NCBI RefSeq assembly: GCF_038502225.1
Contig: NW_027195225.1
Location: 43,501-107,500, forward strand
Reading direction: 5' to 3'
Origin: Cherax quadricarinatus
Taxonomy: Eukaryota > Arthropoda > Malacostraca > Decapoda > Parastacidae
Length of the DNA stretch: 64,000 bases
Part shown: one piece after another, positions 33,880-43,131 of the stretch
Position numbering within the stretch: the first letter of the stretch is position 1
How the letters are laid out: every line of letters starts with the position of its first letter
Translations under genes and position numbers: made by a program
The notes under the pieces: generated by a model
Databases searched by the model: none
What the model saw: only the letters and a program-made list of their open reading frames with translations
What the model was told of the DNA's origin: nothing

Positions 33880-34881
33880 GCAACACTTACATTAAGATCA
33901 CCAAAAGTATCAAGCAACACTTACATTAAGATCAACAGTAGGATCAAGCAACACTTACCATAAGATCACCAGAAGTATCAAGCAACACTTACCCTAAGAT
34001 CACCAGATGGATCAAACAACACTTACCATAAGATCACCATAAGGATCAAACAACACTTACAATAAGATCACCAGAAGGATCAAGCAACACTTGCATTAAA
34101 ATCACCAGAAGTATCAAGCAACACTTACATTAAGATCACCAGAAGTATCAAACAACATTTACATTAAGATCACCAGAAGTATCAAGCAACACTTATATTA
34201 AGATCACCAGAAGTATCAAGCAACACTTACATTAAGATCACCAGAAGTATCAATCAACACTTACATTAAGATCACCAGAAGTATCAAACAACACTTACAT
34301 TAAGATCACCAGAAGTATCAAACAACATTTACATTAAGATCACCAGAAGTATCAAGCAACACTTACATTAAGATCACCAGAAGTATCAAACAACACTTAC
34401 ATTAAGATCACCAGAAGTATCAAACAACATTTACATTAAAATCACCAGAAGTATCAAGCAACACTTACATTAAGATCACCAGAAGTATCAAACAACATTT
34501 ACATTAAGATCACCAGAAGTATCAAGCAACACTTATATTAAGATCACCAGAAGTATCAAGCAACACTTACATTAAGATCACCAGAAGTATCAATCAACAC
34601 TTACATTAAGATCACCAGAAGTATCAAACAACACTTACATTAAGATCACCAGAAGTATCAAACAACATTTACATTAAGATCACCAGAAGTATCAAGCAAC
34701 ACTTATATTAAGATCACCAGAAGTATCAAGCAACACTTACATTAAGATCACCAGAAGTATCAATCAACACTTACATTAAGATCACCAGAAGTATCAAACA
34801 ACACTTACATTAAGATCACCAGAAGTATCAAACAACATTTACATTAAGATCACCAGAAGTATCAAGCAACACTTACATTAA
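33880..34881. repeat. 34-bp minisatellite with five-unit higher-order period
   Basis: About 29 copies of a 34-bp unit (TTAAGATCACCAGAAGTATC followed by AAGCAACACTTACA). In the right two thirds, five variant units (CAAACAACATTT, CAAGCAACACTTATATT, CAAGCAACACTTACATT, CAATCAACAC, CAAACAACAC) recur in the same order, a 170-bp higher-order repeat. Each unit contains a TTAA. A single related unit reappears at 38418-38450, on the far side of the TTAA element. Confidence 0.95.
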
Positions 34882-36984
34882 CCCCTTGACTGTCGCAACC
34901 CCCAGTCCTGTGGTGTCTCCTGGTGTCATAACTGTCACAACCCCCAGTCCTGTGGTGTCTCCTGGTGTCATAACTGTCACAACCCCCAGTCCTGTGGTGT
35001 CTCCTGGTGTCATAACTGTCACAACTCCCAGTCCTGTGGTGTCTCCTGGTGTCATAACTGTCACAACCCCCAGTCCTGTGGTGTCTCCTGGTGTCATAAC
35101 TGTCACAACCCCCAGTCCTGTGGTGTCTCCTGGTGTCATAACTGTCACAACCCCCAGTCCTGTGGTGTCTCCTGGTGTCATAACTGTCACAACCCCCAGT
35201 CCTGTGGTGTCTCCTGGTGTCATAACTGTCACAACTCCCAGTCCTGTGGTGTCTCCTGGTGTCATAACTGTCACAACTCCCAGTCCTGTGGTGTCTCCTG
35301 GTGTCATAACTGTCACAACCCCCAGTCCTGTGGTGTCTCCTGGTGTCATAACTGTCGCAACCCCCAGTCCTGTGGTGTCTCCTGGTGTCATAACTGTCGC
35401 AACCCCCAGTCCTGTGGTGTCTCCTGGTGTCATAACTGTCACAACCCCCAGTCCTGTGGTGTCTCCTGGTGTCATAACTGTCGCAACCCCCAGTCCTGTG
35501 GTGTCTCCTGGTGTCATAACTGTCGCAACCCCCAGTCCTGTGTTGTCTCCTGGTGTCATAACTGTCACAACCCCCAGTCCTGTGGTGTCTCCTGGTGTCA
35601 TAACTGTCGCAACCCCCAGTCCTGTGGTGTCTCCTGGTGTCATAACTGTCGCAACCCCCAGTCCTGTGGTGTCTCCTGGTGTCATAACTGTCGCAACCCC
35701 CAGTCCTGTGGTGTCTCCTGGTGTCATAACTGTCACAACCCCCAGTCCTGTGGTGTCTCCTGGTGTCATAACTGTCACAACCCCCAGTCCTGTGGTGTCT
35801 CCTGGTGTCATAACTGTCGCAACCCCCAGTCCTGTGGTGTCTCCTGGTGTCATAACTGTCACAACCCCCAGTCCTGTGGTGTCTCCTGGTGTCATAACTG
35901 TCACAACCCCCAGTCCTGTGGTGTCTCCTGGTGTCATAACTGTCGCAACTCCCAGTCCTGTGGTGTCTCCTGGTGTCATAACTGTCACAACTCCCAGTCC
36001 TGTGGTGTCTCCTGGTGTCATAACTGTCACAACCCCCAGTCCTGTGGTGTCTCCTGGTGTCATAACTGTCGCAACCCCCAGTCCTGTGGTGTCTCCTGGT
36101 GTCATAACTGTCGCAACCCCCAGTCCTGTGGTGTCTCCTGGTGTCATAACTGTCACAACCCCCAGTCCTGTGGTGTCTCCTGGTGTCATAGCTGTCACAA
36201 CCCCCAGTCCTGTGGTGTCTCCTGGTGTCATAACTGTCACAACCCCCAGTCCTGTGGTGTCTCCTGGTGTCATAACTGTCACAACCCCCAGTCCTGTGGT
36301 GTCTCCTGGTGTCATAACTGTCACAACCCCCAGTCCTGTGGTGTCTCCTGGTGTCATAACTGTCGCAACCCCCAGTCCTGTGGTGTCTCCTGGTGTCATA
36401 ACTGTCGCAACCCCCAGTCCTGTGGTGTCTCCTGGTGTCATAACTGTCGCAACCCCCAGTCCTGTGGTGTCTCCTGGTGTCATAACTGTCACAACCCCCA
36501 GTCCTGTGGTGTCTCCTGGTGTCATAACTGTCGCAACTCCCAGTCCTGTGGTGTCTCCTGGTGTCATAACTGTCACAACCCCCAGTCCTGTGGTGTCTCC
36601 TGGTGTCATAACTGTCGCAACTCCCAGACCTGTGTTGTCTCCTGGTGTCATAACTGTCACAACTCCCAGTCCTGTGGTGTCTCCTGGTGTCATAACTGTC
36701 ACAACCCCCAGTCCTGTGGTGTCTCCTGGTGTCATAACTGTCGCAACCCCCAGTCCTGTGGTGTCTCCTGGTGTCATAACTGTCACAACCCTCAGTCCTG
36801 TGGTGTCTCCTGGTGTCATAACTGTCACAACCCCCAGTCCTGTGGTGTCTCCTGGTGTCATAACTGTCACAACTCCCAGTCCTGTGGTGTCTCCTGGTGT
36901 CATAACTGTCGCAACCCCCAGTCCTGTGGTGTCTCCTGGTGTCATAACTGTCACAACCCCCAGTCCTGTGGTGTCTCCTGGTAA
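34882..36984. repeat. 42-bp minisatellite, about 50 copies
   Basis: The unit is 42 bp and very uniform; variation is mainly CAC/CGC in ACTGTCRCAAC and CCC/TCC next to it. The array begins within the terminal sequence of the TTAA element, and the ACTGTCGCAAC of the terminus is part of the repeat unit. Since 42 is divisible by three, both strands stay open: 14-residue repeats (TVTTPSPVVSPGVI on +; TTGLGVVTVMTPGD on -). The + frame contains no ATG in the array, whereas the - frame does begin at an ATG (37023). No gene is proposed. Confidence 0.96.
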
Positions 36985-37424
36985 TAGAGAATCTTCTTCT
37001 GATTGTAATGATATCAAAAACATGAAATTTGATGGAAAACTGACGGAATTACGCTCTCGTGAAGTTAGCGACCTCGGCGATATTTACAAATCGTCGATTT
37101 CGCCCACTTTGAGCCCTATTTTCGGCTAATTCCATTGTTCCAATCGACCAAACTCATAGCTATTTCTTTAGAACTCCATTTTTTCTATCGATTGAGTACA
37201 AGAAACTGCCCATTTACGGATTCCAACCACCCAATAACGTGGTCAGAAATTTCCAATTTGACCAATTTCATGAAAATTAAAAAATATGACAATTTCAAAA
37301 TAGGGTCCAGAATGAACAATGCAGACATTCCTGGCTCTAAAATAACATTTTCTTTGTTCATCAGTCACGTCTCCAGGCCACTCTGATATTACTCTGGCTT
37401 TCTATTTTGAATTTTTCTTCAAAC
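36985..37424. other. Internal, non-coding part of the TTAA element
   Basis: Unique-looking sequence containing TTCGCCCACTTTGAGCCCTA (37097-37116) and long AT-rich blocks. A diverged version of the CTTTGAGC block appears at about 38103, elsewhere in the same element. No coding signal. Confidence 0.5.
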
Positions 37425-37500
37425 AGGAGGCCTGGTCACAGACCGGGCCGCGGGGGCGTTGACCCCCGGAACTCTCTCCAGGTAAACTCCAGGTAAACAA
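37425..37500 (+). mobile_element. LINE 3' terminus fragment (CCAGGTAA-tailed family)
   Basis: AGGAGGCCTGGTCACAGACC leads through GGGGGCGTTGACCCCCGGAA to a tail of CTCCAGGTAAA units. The same 3' end occurs at 37935-38001 and, in diverged form, at 45070-45125. Confidence 0.75.
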
Positions 37501-37589
37501 AAAATAGAAGATTTACTGTTATGCAGACTACTGCAATACTGTAATAATTATATAAATAATGTCAACGCAGGAGGGAGAGATATATCATA

Positions 37590-38001
37590 ATCTACACTTG
37601 GAAAATTTTGGAAGGAATGGTCCCGAATCTGCACACAGAAATCACTCCCTACGAAAGTAAAAGACTGGGCAGGAAATGAAAAATGCCCCCGATAAAAAGT
37701 AGGGGCGCCATTGGTACACTAAGGGAAAACACCATAATTGTCTGGGGCCCAAGACTGTTCAACAGCCTCCCATCAAGCATTAGGGGAATTACCAATAAAC
37801 CCCTGGCTGCCTTCAAGAGAGAGCTGGACAGATACCTAAAGTCAGTGCCGTATCAGCCGGGCTGTGACCCGTACGTTGGACTGTGTACAGCCAGCAGGAA
37901 CAGCCTAGTTGATCAGGCCCTGATCCATCGGGAGGCCTGGCCATGGACCTGGCCACGGGGGCGTTGATCCCCGGAATAACCTCCAGGTAACCTCCAGGTA
38001 G
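37590..38001 (+). mobile_element. LINE 3' fragment encoding the RT C-terminus
   Basis: The last ~100 codons of a CR1/L2-type ORF2 can be read around 37600-37970: GRNGPNLHTEITPYESK-like sequence with a frameshift, then SRGAIGTLRENTIIVWGPRL, FNSLPSSIRGI and AFKRELDRYLKSVP. The WGPRLFNSLP block is the usual C-terminal signature of this LINE group. A CCTCCAGGTAA tail follows. It is 5'-truncated and lies inside the TTAA element. Confidence 0.8.
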
Positions 38002-38379
38002 CCATTCATGACTACATATTAGAATGGCTAGTTGGACATTTATTGAACAATGACATCATTTGTTTACTTTTGAACATCGACAAAAATTAAACATTTCCCC
38101 TACTTTGAGCTCCATTTCAAGGTTTTTTTTTATAGTAAAATCAATCAAAATCACCTCCATTTCTATAATATGTTTTCCATTCTAACAAATGAGACCAAGA
38201 AAACAAGAATACAACCATAAATACTATACAAAAATAGACCACAAACTCGGCATTTTAATTAAAAAAACGGTCGGAGTTTTTTTTTCTCATTATGCACTGC
38301 GTGCTCCAGGATTTGTTTTATATGGTGCACATTGACCACACAGACCCATTCTCTCACATGTGGGCCTACCAGCTTTCTC

Positions 38380-38430
38380 CTGGTGATCTTAACCCTTTGA
38401 CTGAAACAGTCAAAGGGTTAAGATCACCAG
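38380..38430. repeat. Perfect 24-bp inverted repeat with 3-bp loop at the element end
   Basis: Arms 38380-38403 and 38407-38430 are exact reverse complements around AAA. Each arm comprises the element terminus CCCTTTGACTG, the TTAA, and 9 bp of flanking minisatellite (GATCACCAG). The right element end is therefore present twice, head to head, with its flank. Confidence 0.93.
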
Positions 38431-38499
38431 AAGCATCAAGCAACATCTTATCAGTGAATGAATTGGAAAAAAAGCAAACTTGAGATTTATCATCTAATA

Positions 38500-38633
38500 T
38501 AAGAAGATAGCAACCGGTTATTTTTATATAGCCGGACTTGAGTCCTGGAAATGGGAAGTACAATGCCTGCACTCTAAAGGAGGGGTTTGAGATATTAGCA
38601 GTTTTGAGGGATATGCTGTGTATCTTTACAGGT
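38500..38633 (+). mobile_element. RTE-like LINE 3' UTR, left of Tigger
   Basis: Sense-strand 3' UTR of the RTE-like family: GGACTTGAGTCCTGGAAATGG, GCCTGCACTCTAAAGGAGGG, matching the reverse complement of 26455-26510. It is interrupted by the Tigger-like element and resumes at about 40990. Confidence 0.75.
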
Positions 38634-40997
38634 ACAGTGAAACCTCAAAAATCGAACTTAATCCGTTCCAGGAGCTAGTTCTAAATTCGAAAAGTCTGAA
38701 ATTCGAAGCAATATTTCCCATAAGAAATAATGGAAATACAATTAATCCGTTCCAGAAATCCAAAAATATTCACACAAAAAATATATTTTATAGAGATTAA
38801 TTACAGTTTTACATACAACAAATACTATAGTTTTTAATTATGTATAGTAATACATATAAAATAACATTTTTACTTACCTTTATTGAAGATTGGTGATGGT
38901 ATCTGGAAGATAGGGAGGAGGAGAGAGGGAGTTGGGGTTAGTGTTTGGAAGGAGAATCCCCCTCCATGAGGACTTCAGGTAAAGTCCTCTCTGGGGTTAC
39001 TTTGCTTCTCTGTCTTTTAATCCCACTAGGACCAGTTTGAGAGTCACTGGACCCCTGTCTCACAAAATAACTGTCCACAGTCCTCTGTTTCTGGTGCCTC
39101 TTTAAGATTTCCCTAAAATGGGACATGGTTCTGTCACTGAACTTGTTGCAGAGATGGCTTGTTTCAGCTTGCTCAGGGTGGTACTTCTGCACAAACATTT
39201 GGACATCATTCCACTTGGCACAAATCTCCTTAATCTTTGAAGAAGGCACCTCATCCACTCCCTCTTCCTCCTCCTCTGAAGCAAGTTCCTCAGCTGTGGT
39301 CTGATACTGCTCCAGGAGAAGCTCTTGCAGCTCTTCAGTGGTTAGCTCTTCCCTGTGGTCCTCCATCAACTCTTCCACATCCTCACCACTCACCTCCAAC
39401 CCCAGGGTGTTCCCCAATGCCACAGTAGAGTCCACAACAGGCAGAGGGTGAGCTGGGTCAGGGTCAGGGTCAGCCTCAAACCCTTCAAAATCCCTCTTTT
39501 GGACACAATCTGGCCACAATTGTCTCCAAGCAGAGTTAAAAGTCCTAGAAATCACTCCCTCCCAAGCCTTACCTATAAGGCTTATGGAGTTGTAGATGTT
39601 GAAGTGATTCCTCCAGAACTCTCTTATAGTCAACTTAGTGTATGTGGTCACTTCAAAGCACTTTTCAAATACTGCTTTTGTGTAGAGTTTTTTGAAGTTA
39701 GAAATGACCTGCTGGTCCATGGGCTGGAGGAGAGGAGTGGTGTTAGGAGGCAAGAACTTCACTTTTATAAAACTGAAGTCCTTAGACAAGAGGTCTAATA
39801 AGTTTGGAGGATGAGCAGGAGCATTATCCATTAACAGGAGGCACTTGAGTGGCAATTTCTTTTCCTGGAGGTATTTTTTCACACTGGGGCCAAACACTTC
39901 ATGGACCCACTCTTTGAAAATTTGTCTTGTGACCCATGCCTTATGATTAGCTTTCCACAAGACACATAACTTGTTCTTAAAGACATTGTTTTTCTTAAAC
40001 ACACTGGGATTTTCTGAATGATACACAAGTAAAGGCTTCACTTTAAAATCACCACTAGCATTAGCACAGAACAAAAGAGTAAGCCTGTCTTTCATAGGCT
40101 TGTGTCCTGGCTGTGCCTTTTCCTCCTGTGTGATGAAGGTCCTTTTTGGCATTTTCTTCCAAAACAAGCCTGTTTCGTCACAATTAAACACTTGTTCAGG
40201 TTTCAATTCTTCACTATCTATGTACCCCTTAAACTCCTGTACAAACTTCTCAGCAGCCCGTTTTTCTGAACTGGCTGCCTCACCATGTCTTACAACATTG
40301 TGTATGCCACTACGCTTCTTAAATCTCTCAAACCAGCTTCTGCCGGCCTTAAATTCACTATCAGCACTGGTTCCAGGAGTTTTCTGTACCAGATCGGCAT
40401 GCAACTTCCTTGCCTTTTCGCAAATAATCGTCTCTGAAACACTATCACCTGCAATCTCTTTATCCTTGATCCACACCAGCAACAACTTCTCAACCTCTTC
40501 AACTATTTGTGGTCTTATTTTGGTTAGCATATTAACACCTTTTGCAACATCAGCTTCCTTGATTTGTTCTTTCTTTGACAGGATAGAACCGATGGTCGAC
40601 TTGTGTTTCCCATACATCCTGGCAAGCTCAACAAGTCTCACACCACTCTCATACTTCTGTATTATTTCCTTCTTCACATCTATGGTGTTTCTCACTTTCT
40701 TTACCACAGGGGTACCACTAGCAAGTTTCTTTGGGCCCATGGCAGCTTATTTCAAAGTCCCACAAGCACTAAACACAACGAAATAATCGTAAAATGTGTG
40801 AATGAGAGCGCAGGTTAGTGTTCACTCAAGCATAAACAAAGCTAGACTGCTCACGGCGCCTGCGCGGGGACGCAGACAGAGCGAGCGGCAGACAGGTCCC
40901 GTACCCGGCAGTCCAAAAATAGGGGCACATTCGATAATAGGGACACAGTTTGTCCGAAAAAATGGTCCTATTTTCGAAAGGTTCGATATGTAAACTG
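38634..40997 (-). mobile_element. Tigger-like (pogo-type, Tc1/mariner) DNA transposon
   Basis: The left end CAGTGAAACCTC (38634), preceded by TA, continues into AAAAATCGAACTTAATCC. The right end, read inward, has GTTTACATATCGAACC with a terminal CAGT. TATCGAAC/AATCGAAC is shared between the two ends, as in known Tigger termini. The last bases of the right end are uncertain: the boundary may lie at 40986 with a TA duplication, leaving a shortened inverted repeat. It encodes one intact transposase and is inserted in an RTE 3' UTR. Confidence 0.83.
38938..40740 (-). CDS. Tigger-like transposase
   Basis: 600 aa, uninterrupted. Residues about 15-65 form the N-terminal CENP-B-type helix-turn-helix (VKKEIIQKYESGVRLVELAR, then GKHKSTIGSIL), and about 80-165 the second DNA-binding domain (GRSWFERFKKRSGIHNVVRH). 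The DDE/DDD catalytic core follows: FNCDETGLFWKKMP with the first Asp, LLLMDNAPAHPP with the second, and NTTPLLQPMDQQVISNFK with the third. An acidic region (SEEEEEGVDEVP) and a basic tail close the protein. ATG 40740 has a good context (GCCATGG) and begins MGPKK, as in many Tigger-type proteins. Length and intact triad suggest a recently active or even active copy; a domesticated jerky-like host gene is a less likely alternative because the terminal repeats are still present. Confidence 0.92.
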   Translation of the reverse strand: MGPKKLASGTPVVKKVRNTIDVKKEIIQKYESGVRLVELARMYGKHKSTIGSILSKKEQIKEADVAKGVNMLTKIRPQIVEEVEKLLLVWIKDKEIAGDSVSETIICEKARKLHADLVQKTPGTSADSEFKAGRSWFERFKKRSGIHNVVRHGEAASSEKRAAEKFVQEFKGYIDSEELKPEQVFNCDETGLFWKKMPKRTFITQEEKAQPGHKPMKDRLTLLFCANASGDFKVKPLLVYHSENPSVFKKNNVFKNKLCVLWKANHKAWVTRQIFKEWVHEVFGPSVKKYLQEKKLPLKCLLLMDNAPAHPPNLLDLLSKDFSFIKVKFLPPNTTPLLQPMDQQVISNFKKLYTKAVFEKCFEVTTYTKLTIREFWRNHFNIYNSISLIGKAWEGVISRTFNSAWRQLWPDCVQKRDFEGFEADPDPDPAHPLPVVDSTVALGNTLGLEVSGEDVEELMEDHREELTTEELQELLLEQYQTTAEELASEEEEEGVDEVPSSKIKEICAKWNDVQMFVQKYHPEQAETSHLCNKFSDRTMSHFREILKRHQKQRTVDSYFVRQGSSDSQTGPSGIKRQRSKVTPERTLPEVLMEGDSPSKH

Positions 40998-41160
40998 TTG
41001 TGTTCTGAGCACCTCTGCAAAAAGAGTGATTATGTGTGAGTGAGGTGAAAGTGTTGAATGATGATGAAAGTATTTTCTTTTTTGGGGATTTTCTTTCTTT
41101 TTTTGGGTCACCCTGCCTCGGTGGGAGACGGCCGACTTGTTGAAAAAAAAAAAACTTAAT
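40998..41160 (+). mobile_element. RTE-like LINE 3' end with A tail, right of Tigger
   Basis: The RTE 3' UTR resumes: TTCTGAGCACCTCTGCAAAA, GATGATGAAAGTATTTTC, GGGTCACCCTGCCTCGGTGG, GAGACGGCCGACTTGTTG, then an A tract (41142-41153). This is the reverse complement of the 26330-26400 type end. Together with 38500-38633 it forms one 3' UTR split by Tigger. Confidence 0.82.
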
Positions 41161-41167
41161 GGTTAAT

Positions 41168-41397
41168 TAATATTTTTTTTTTTCAACAAACCGGCCGTAT
41201 CCCACCAAGGCAGGGTGGCCCAAAAAAGAAAAACGAAAGTTTCTATTTTTAAATTTAGTAATTTTTACAAGAGAAGGGGTTACTAGTCCCTTGCTCCCAG
41301 CATTTTAGTCGCCTCTTACAACACGCATGGCTTACGGAGGAAGAATTCTGTTCCACTTCCCCATGGAGATAAGAGGAAATATACAAGAAAAACAAAA
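41168..41397 (-). mobile_element. RTE-related 3' end in inverted orientation
   Basis: A T tract (41170-41183) followed by CCGGCCGTATCCCACCAAGG places a second 3' end tail-to-tail with the previous one. The body (GAGAAGGGGTTACTAGTCCC, CTTACGGAGGAAGAATTC, CCACTTCCCCATGGAGA) also occurs at 33045-33140 and 2640-2665. Confidence 0.72.
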
Positions 41398-41492
41398 ATC
41401 TTTTATCCCTTCCTTCCAACCCTTCCTTCCAACCCTTCCTTCCAACCCTTCCTTCCAACCCTTCCTTCCAACCCTTCCTTCCAACCCTTCCT
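41398..41492. repeat. 13-bp minisatellite (CCCTTCCTTCCAA)
   Basis: Six to seven copies of a 13-bp pyrimidine-rich unit that grew from the CTTTCCTACCCTTCC-type stretch of antisense RTE 3' UTR (compare 26675-26720). Confidence 0.9.
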
Positions 41493-41640
41493 AGAATAAC
41501 CCTACCCCATCCTTCCTTTTACCCAAGATTTATAAACCTTCACTGGTTATCCTATTCTACACCATCCTTCTAAATGTCTAAACCACCTCAATAACCTCTT
41601 TCCATCCCTCTGATTTATACCTATATGATCTTCTACTTTT
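41493..41640 (-). mobile_element. Degraded RTE-like fragment
   Basis: Antisense similarity to 26690-26810: CTACCCCATCCTTCC, then CCATCCTTCTAAATGTCTAA and CCACCTCAATAACC (compare TACATGTCCGAACCACCTCA). It is heavily diverged. Confidence 0.55.
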
Positions 41641-41719
41641 TAAAAGGTTGTAAAGGAAGAGACATGAGTTTAAAAGATAATGAATCTGATACAAAGTGGC
41701 AGTAATAATGGTTGTTCTT

Positions 41720-42476
41720 GACTGATGATAATTCTTTAGGAAGATACTGAAGACAAGTTGCAAACCTTGGTGGAGTAATTTGGGAGTTAATGTAAAATAA
41801 TGAAATTAAAAGTGAACTTAGAAAAAAGCAAAGTATTGAAAGTATCAAAAATTATTTGCAGTTGAAGACTGGCTATCAGACAGGAGGGAGACTGGAGGAA
41901 GTGACTGTATTCAGATATTTGGGAGTGGCTATCAGACAGGAGGGAGGGAGACTGGAGGAAGTGACTGTATTCAGATATTTGGGAGTGGCTATCAGACAGG
42001 AGGGAGGGAGACTGGAGGAAGTGACTGTATTCAGATATTTGGGAGTGGCTATCAGACAGGAGGGAGGGAGTCTGGAGGAAGTGACTGTATTCAGATATTT
42101 GGGAGTGGCTATCAGACAGGAGGGAGGGAGACTGGAGGAAGTGACTGTATTCAGATATTTGGGAGTGGCTATCAGACAGGAGGGAGGGAGACTGGAGGAA
42201 GTGACTGTATTCAGATATTTGGGAGTGGCTATCAGACAGGAGGGAGGGAGTCTGGAGGAAGTGACTGTATTCAGATATTTGGGAGTGGCTATCAGACAGG
42301 AGGGAGGGAGACTGGAGGAAGTGACTGTATTCAGATATTTGGGAGTGAACTTGTCGACAGATGAATCTATGCAAGACTATGGTAAATATAGGCTGAAAAG
42401 TAGGTATAATTGAGGCTGCTGTGTAAAGAAACTTGATAGAGGCAAAAAAGGGGAATGTATCAGGGCACAAAGTTAG
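41720..42476 (+). mobile_element. Degraded RTE-like RT fragment containing a 60-bp array
   Basis: Read on the + strand, 41740-41850 gives EDKLQTLVE, then KLKVNLEKSKVLKV, which matches EEKLQRLVDEF and RKLKVNTGKSKVM of the RTE copy at 26753-28270. From 42310 the sequence reads LEEVTVFRYLGVNLSTDESM (compare MEEVNVFRYLGVDVSADGSM). The copy has stops and frameshifts. Downstream it continues, after a SINE, at 42717. Confidence 0.8.
41880..42345 (+). repeat. 60-bp minisatellite built from RT coding sequence
   Basis: Eight copies, nearly identical, of a 60-bp unit. Each unit encodes the EEVTVFRYLGV block of the RT plus AIRQEGGRL from flanking sequence. Only A/T variation (AGACTGG or AGTCTGG) distinguishes units. 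The last unit runs on into the normal RT sequence. Confidence 0.95.
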
Positions 42477-42716
42477 CTTGATTGCTAGCACTGCTCACAC
42501 ACTAAGGTTTGGGTGTCAATCCCCAGTACGGGTGGAAACATAAGGATGTGTTTCCTTAAGACACCTGCTATCAATGTTTATGTATCAGTAAAATATGTAC
42601 CTGGGTGTTATTCTATTGGTGTGGGTTGCATCCTGGGACAAAATTGACCTAAGGTAGATGATGTCAGCTACCTTGTACATGTACTTGTAGAAATAAAGAT
42701 TATCATTATTATTTAA
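42477..42716 (+). mobile_element. Old tRNA-derived SINE fragment
   Basis: Head GATTGCTAGCACTGCTCACA with a degenerate B box (GGTGTCAATCCCC at about 42512), then GTGGAAACATAAGGATGTG and a middle TACCTGGGTGTTATTCTATT plus GGTTGCATCCTGGGACAAA that matches the SINE at 9619-9917. It ends in AATAAAGATTATCATTATTA. It interrupts the RTE fragment. It belongs to the same SINE superfamily, but the 3' end differs. Confidence 0.8.
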
Positions 42717-42845
42717 GCCAGTGTGAGTCATGGGTTTTAAACACTGCAACATTGAAGGTTGGAAGCAGTGATGTCAGGTTAATGTTGTGTGAAGTTGTCT
42801 TGCCACCTCTTGTAAATACAGTTCCCTCTTCCACTTTCAAGATGG
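42717..42845 (+). mobile_element. RTE-like RT fragment, continuation after the SINE
   Basis: Reads CESWVLNTATLKVGSSDVR, matching CEAWVMNVAARRRLEAVEM of the RTE copy, with the TGTGAGTCATGGGTTTTAAA stretch as the clearest anchor. Confidence 0.65.
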
Positions 42846-42882
42846 CTTATTTTATCACATTTGCTTCTTAAACTCTCTGAAA

Positions 42883-43131
42883 CCTTAAACTGTCCAAACA
42901 TAGATCTACATTGACATGTGTAGCGCTATGAAGGTAAAACTACGTTGACGTGTGTAGCACTCTGAACTTAGATCTATGTTGACGTGTGTAGCGCTCTGAA
43001 CTTAGATCTATGTTGAGGTGTGTAGCGCTCTGAACTTAGATCTATGTTGACGTGTGTAGCGCTCTGAACTTAGATCTATGTTGACGTGTGTAGCGCTCTG
43101 AACTTAGATCTACGTTTGGACAGTTTAAAGG
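42883..43131. mobile_element. Small MITE with TTAA-type ends and internal 35-bp array
   Basis: The left end CCTTAAACTGTCCAAAC (42883) and the right end GTTTGGACAGTTTAAAGG (to 43131) are inverted repeats of about 25 bp. TTAA follows on the right; on the left the corresponding four bases are GAAA, a decayed copy. This pattern fits a piggyBac-type MITE. The interior is a short tandem array. Confidence 0.62.
42900..43110. repeat. 35-bp minisatellite inside the MITE
   Basis: About six copies of TAGATCTATGTTGACGTGTG plus TAGCGCTCTGAACTT. The AGATCTA part of each unit is the inner end of the MITE's inverted repeat. Confidence 0.93.

Larger units (their letters stand above)
34882..38417. mobile_element. 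TTAA-flanked (piggyBac-type) non-autonomous element, 3.5 kb
   Basis: The left flank is TTAA at 34878-34881 followed by CCCCTTGACTGTCGC; the right end is CAGTCAAAGGG (38407-38417) followed by TTAA at 38418-38421. The ends are inverted (CCCYTTGACTG), and TTAA duplication is the known signature of piggyBac-superfamily insertion. The flanks on both sides are 34-bp minisatellite sequence (ACATTAA on the left, TTAAGATCACCAGAAGCATC on the right), so the target was a TTAA inside that array. Inside are a 42-bp array, AT-rich internal sequence and two LINE 3' fragments. No transposase is present, so it is non-autonomous. The superfamily call is inferred from ends and target only. Confidence 0.65.

Noticed and set aside
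33880..36984. CRISPR-like array appearance
   Set aside because: Units are contiguous direct repeats without unique spacers, in eukaryotic DNA, with no cas genes.
41787..42491. Ser-rich repeat protein (SQISEYSHFLQ) on the - strand
   Set aside because: Antisense translation of the 60-bp array derived from RT codons.
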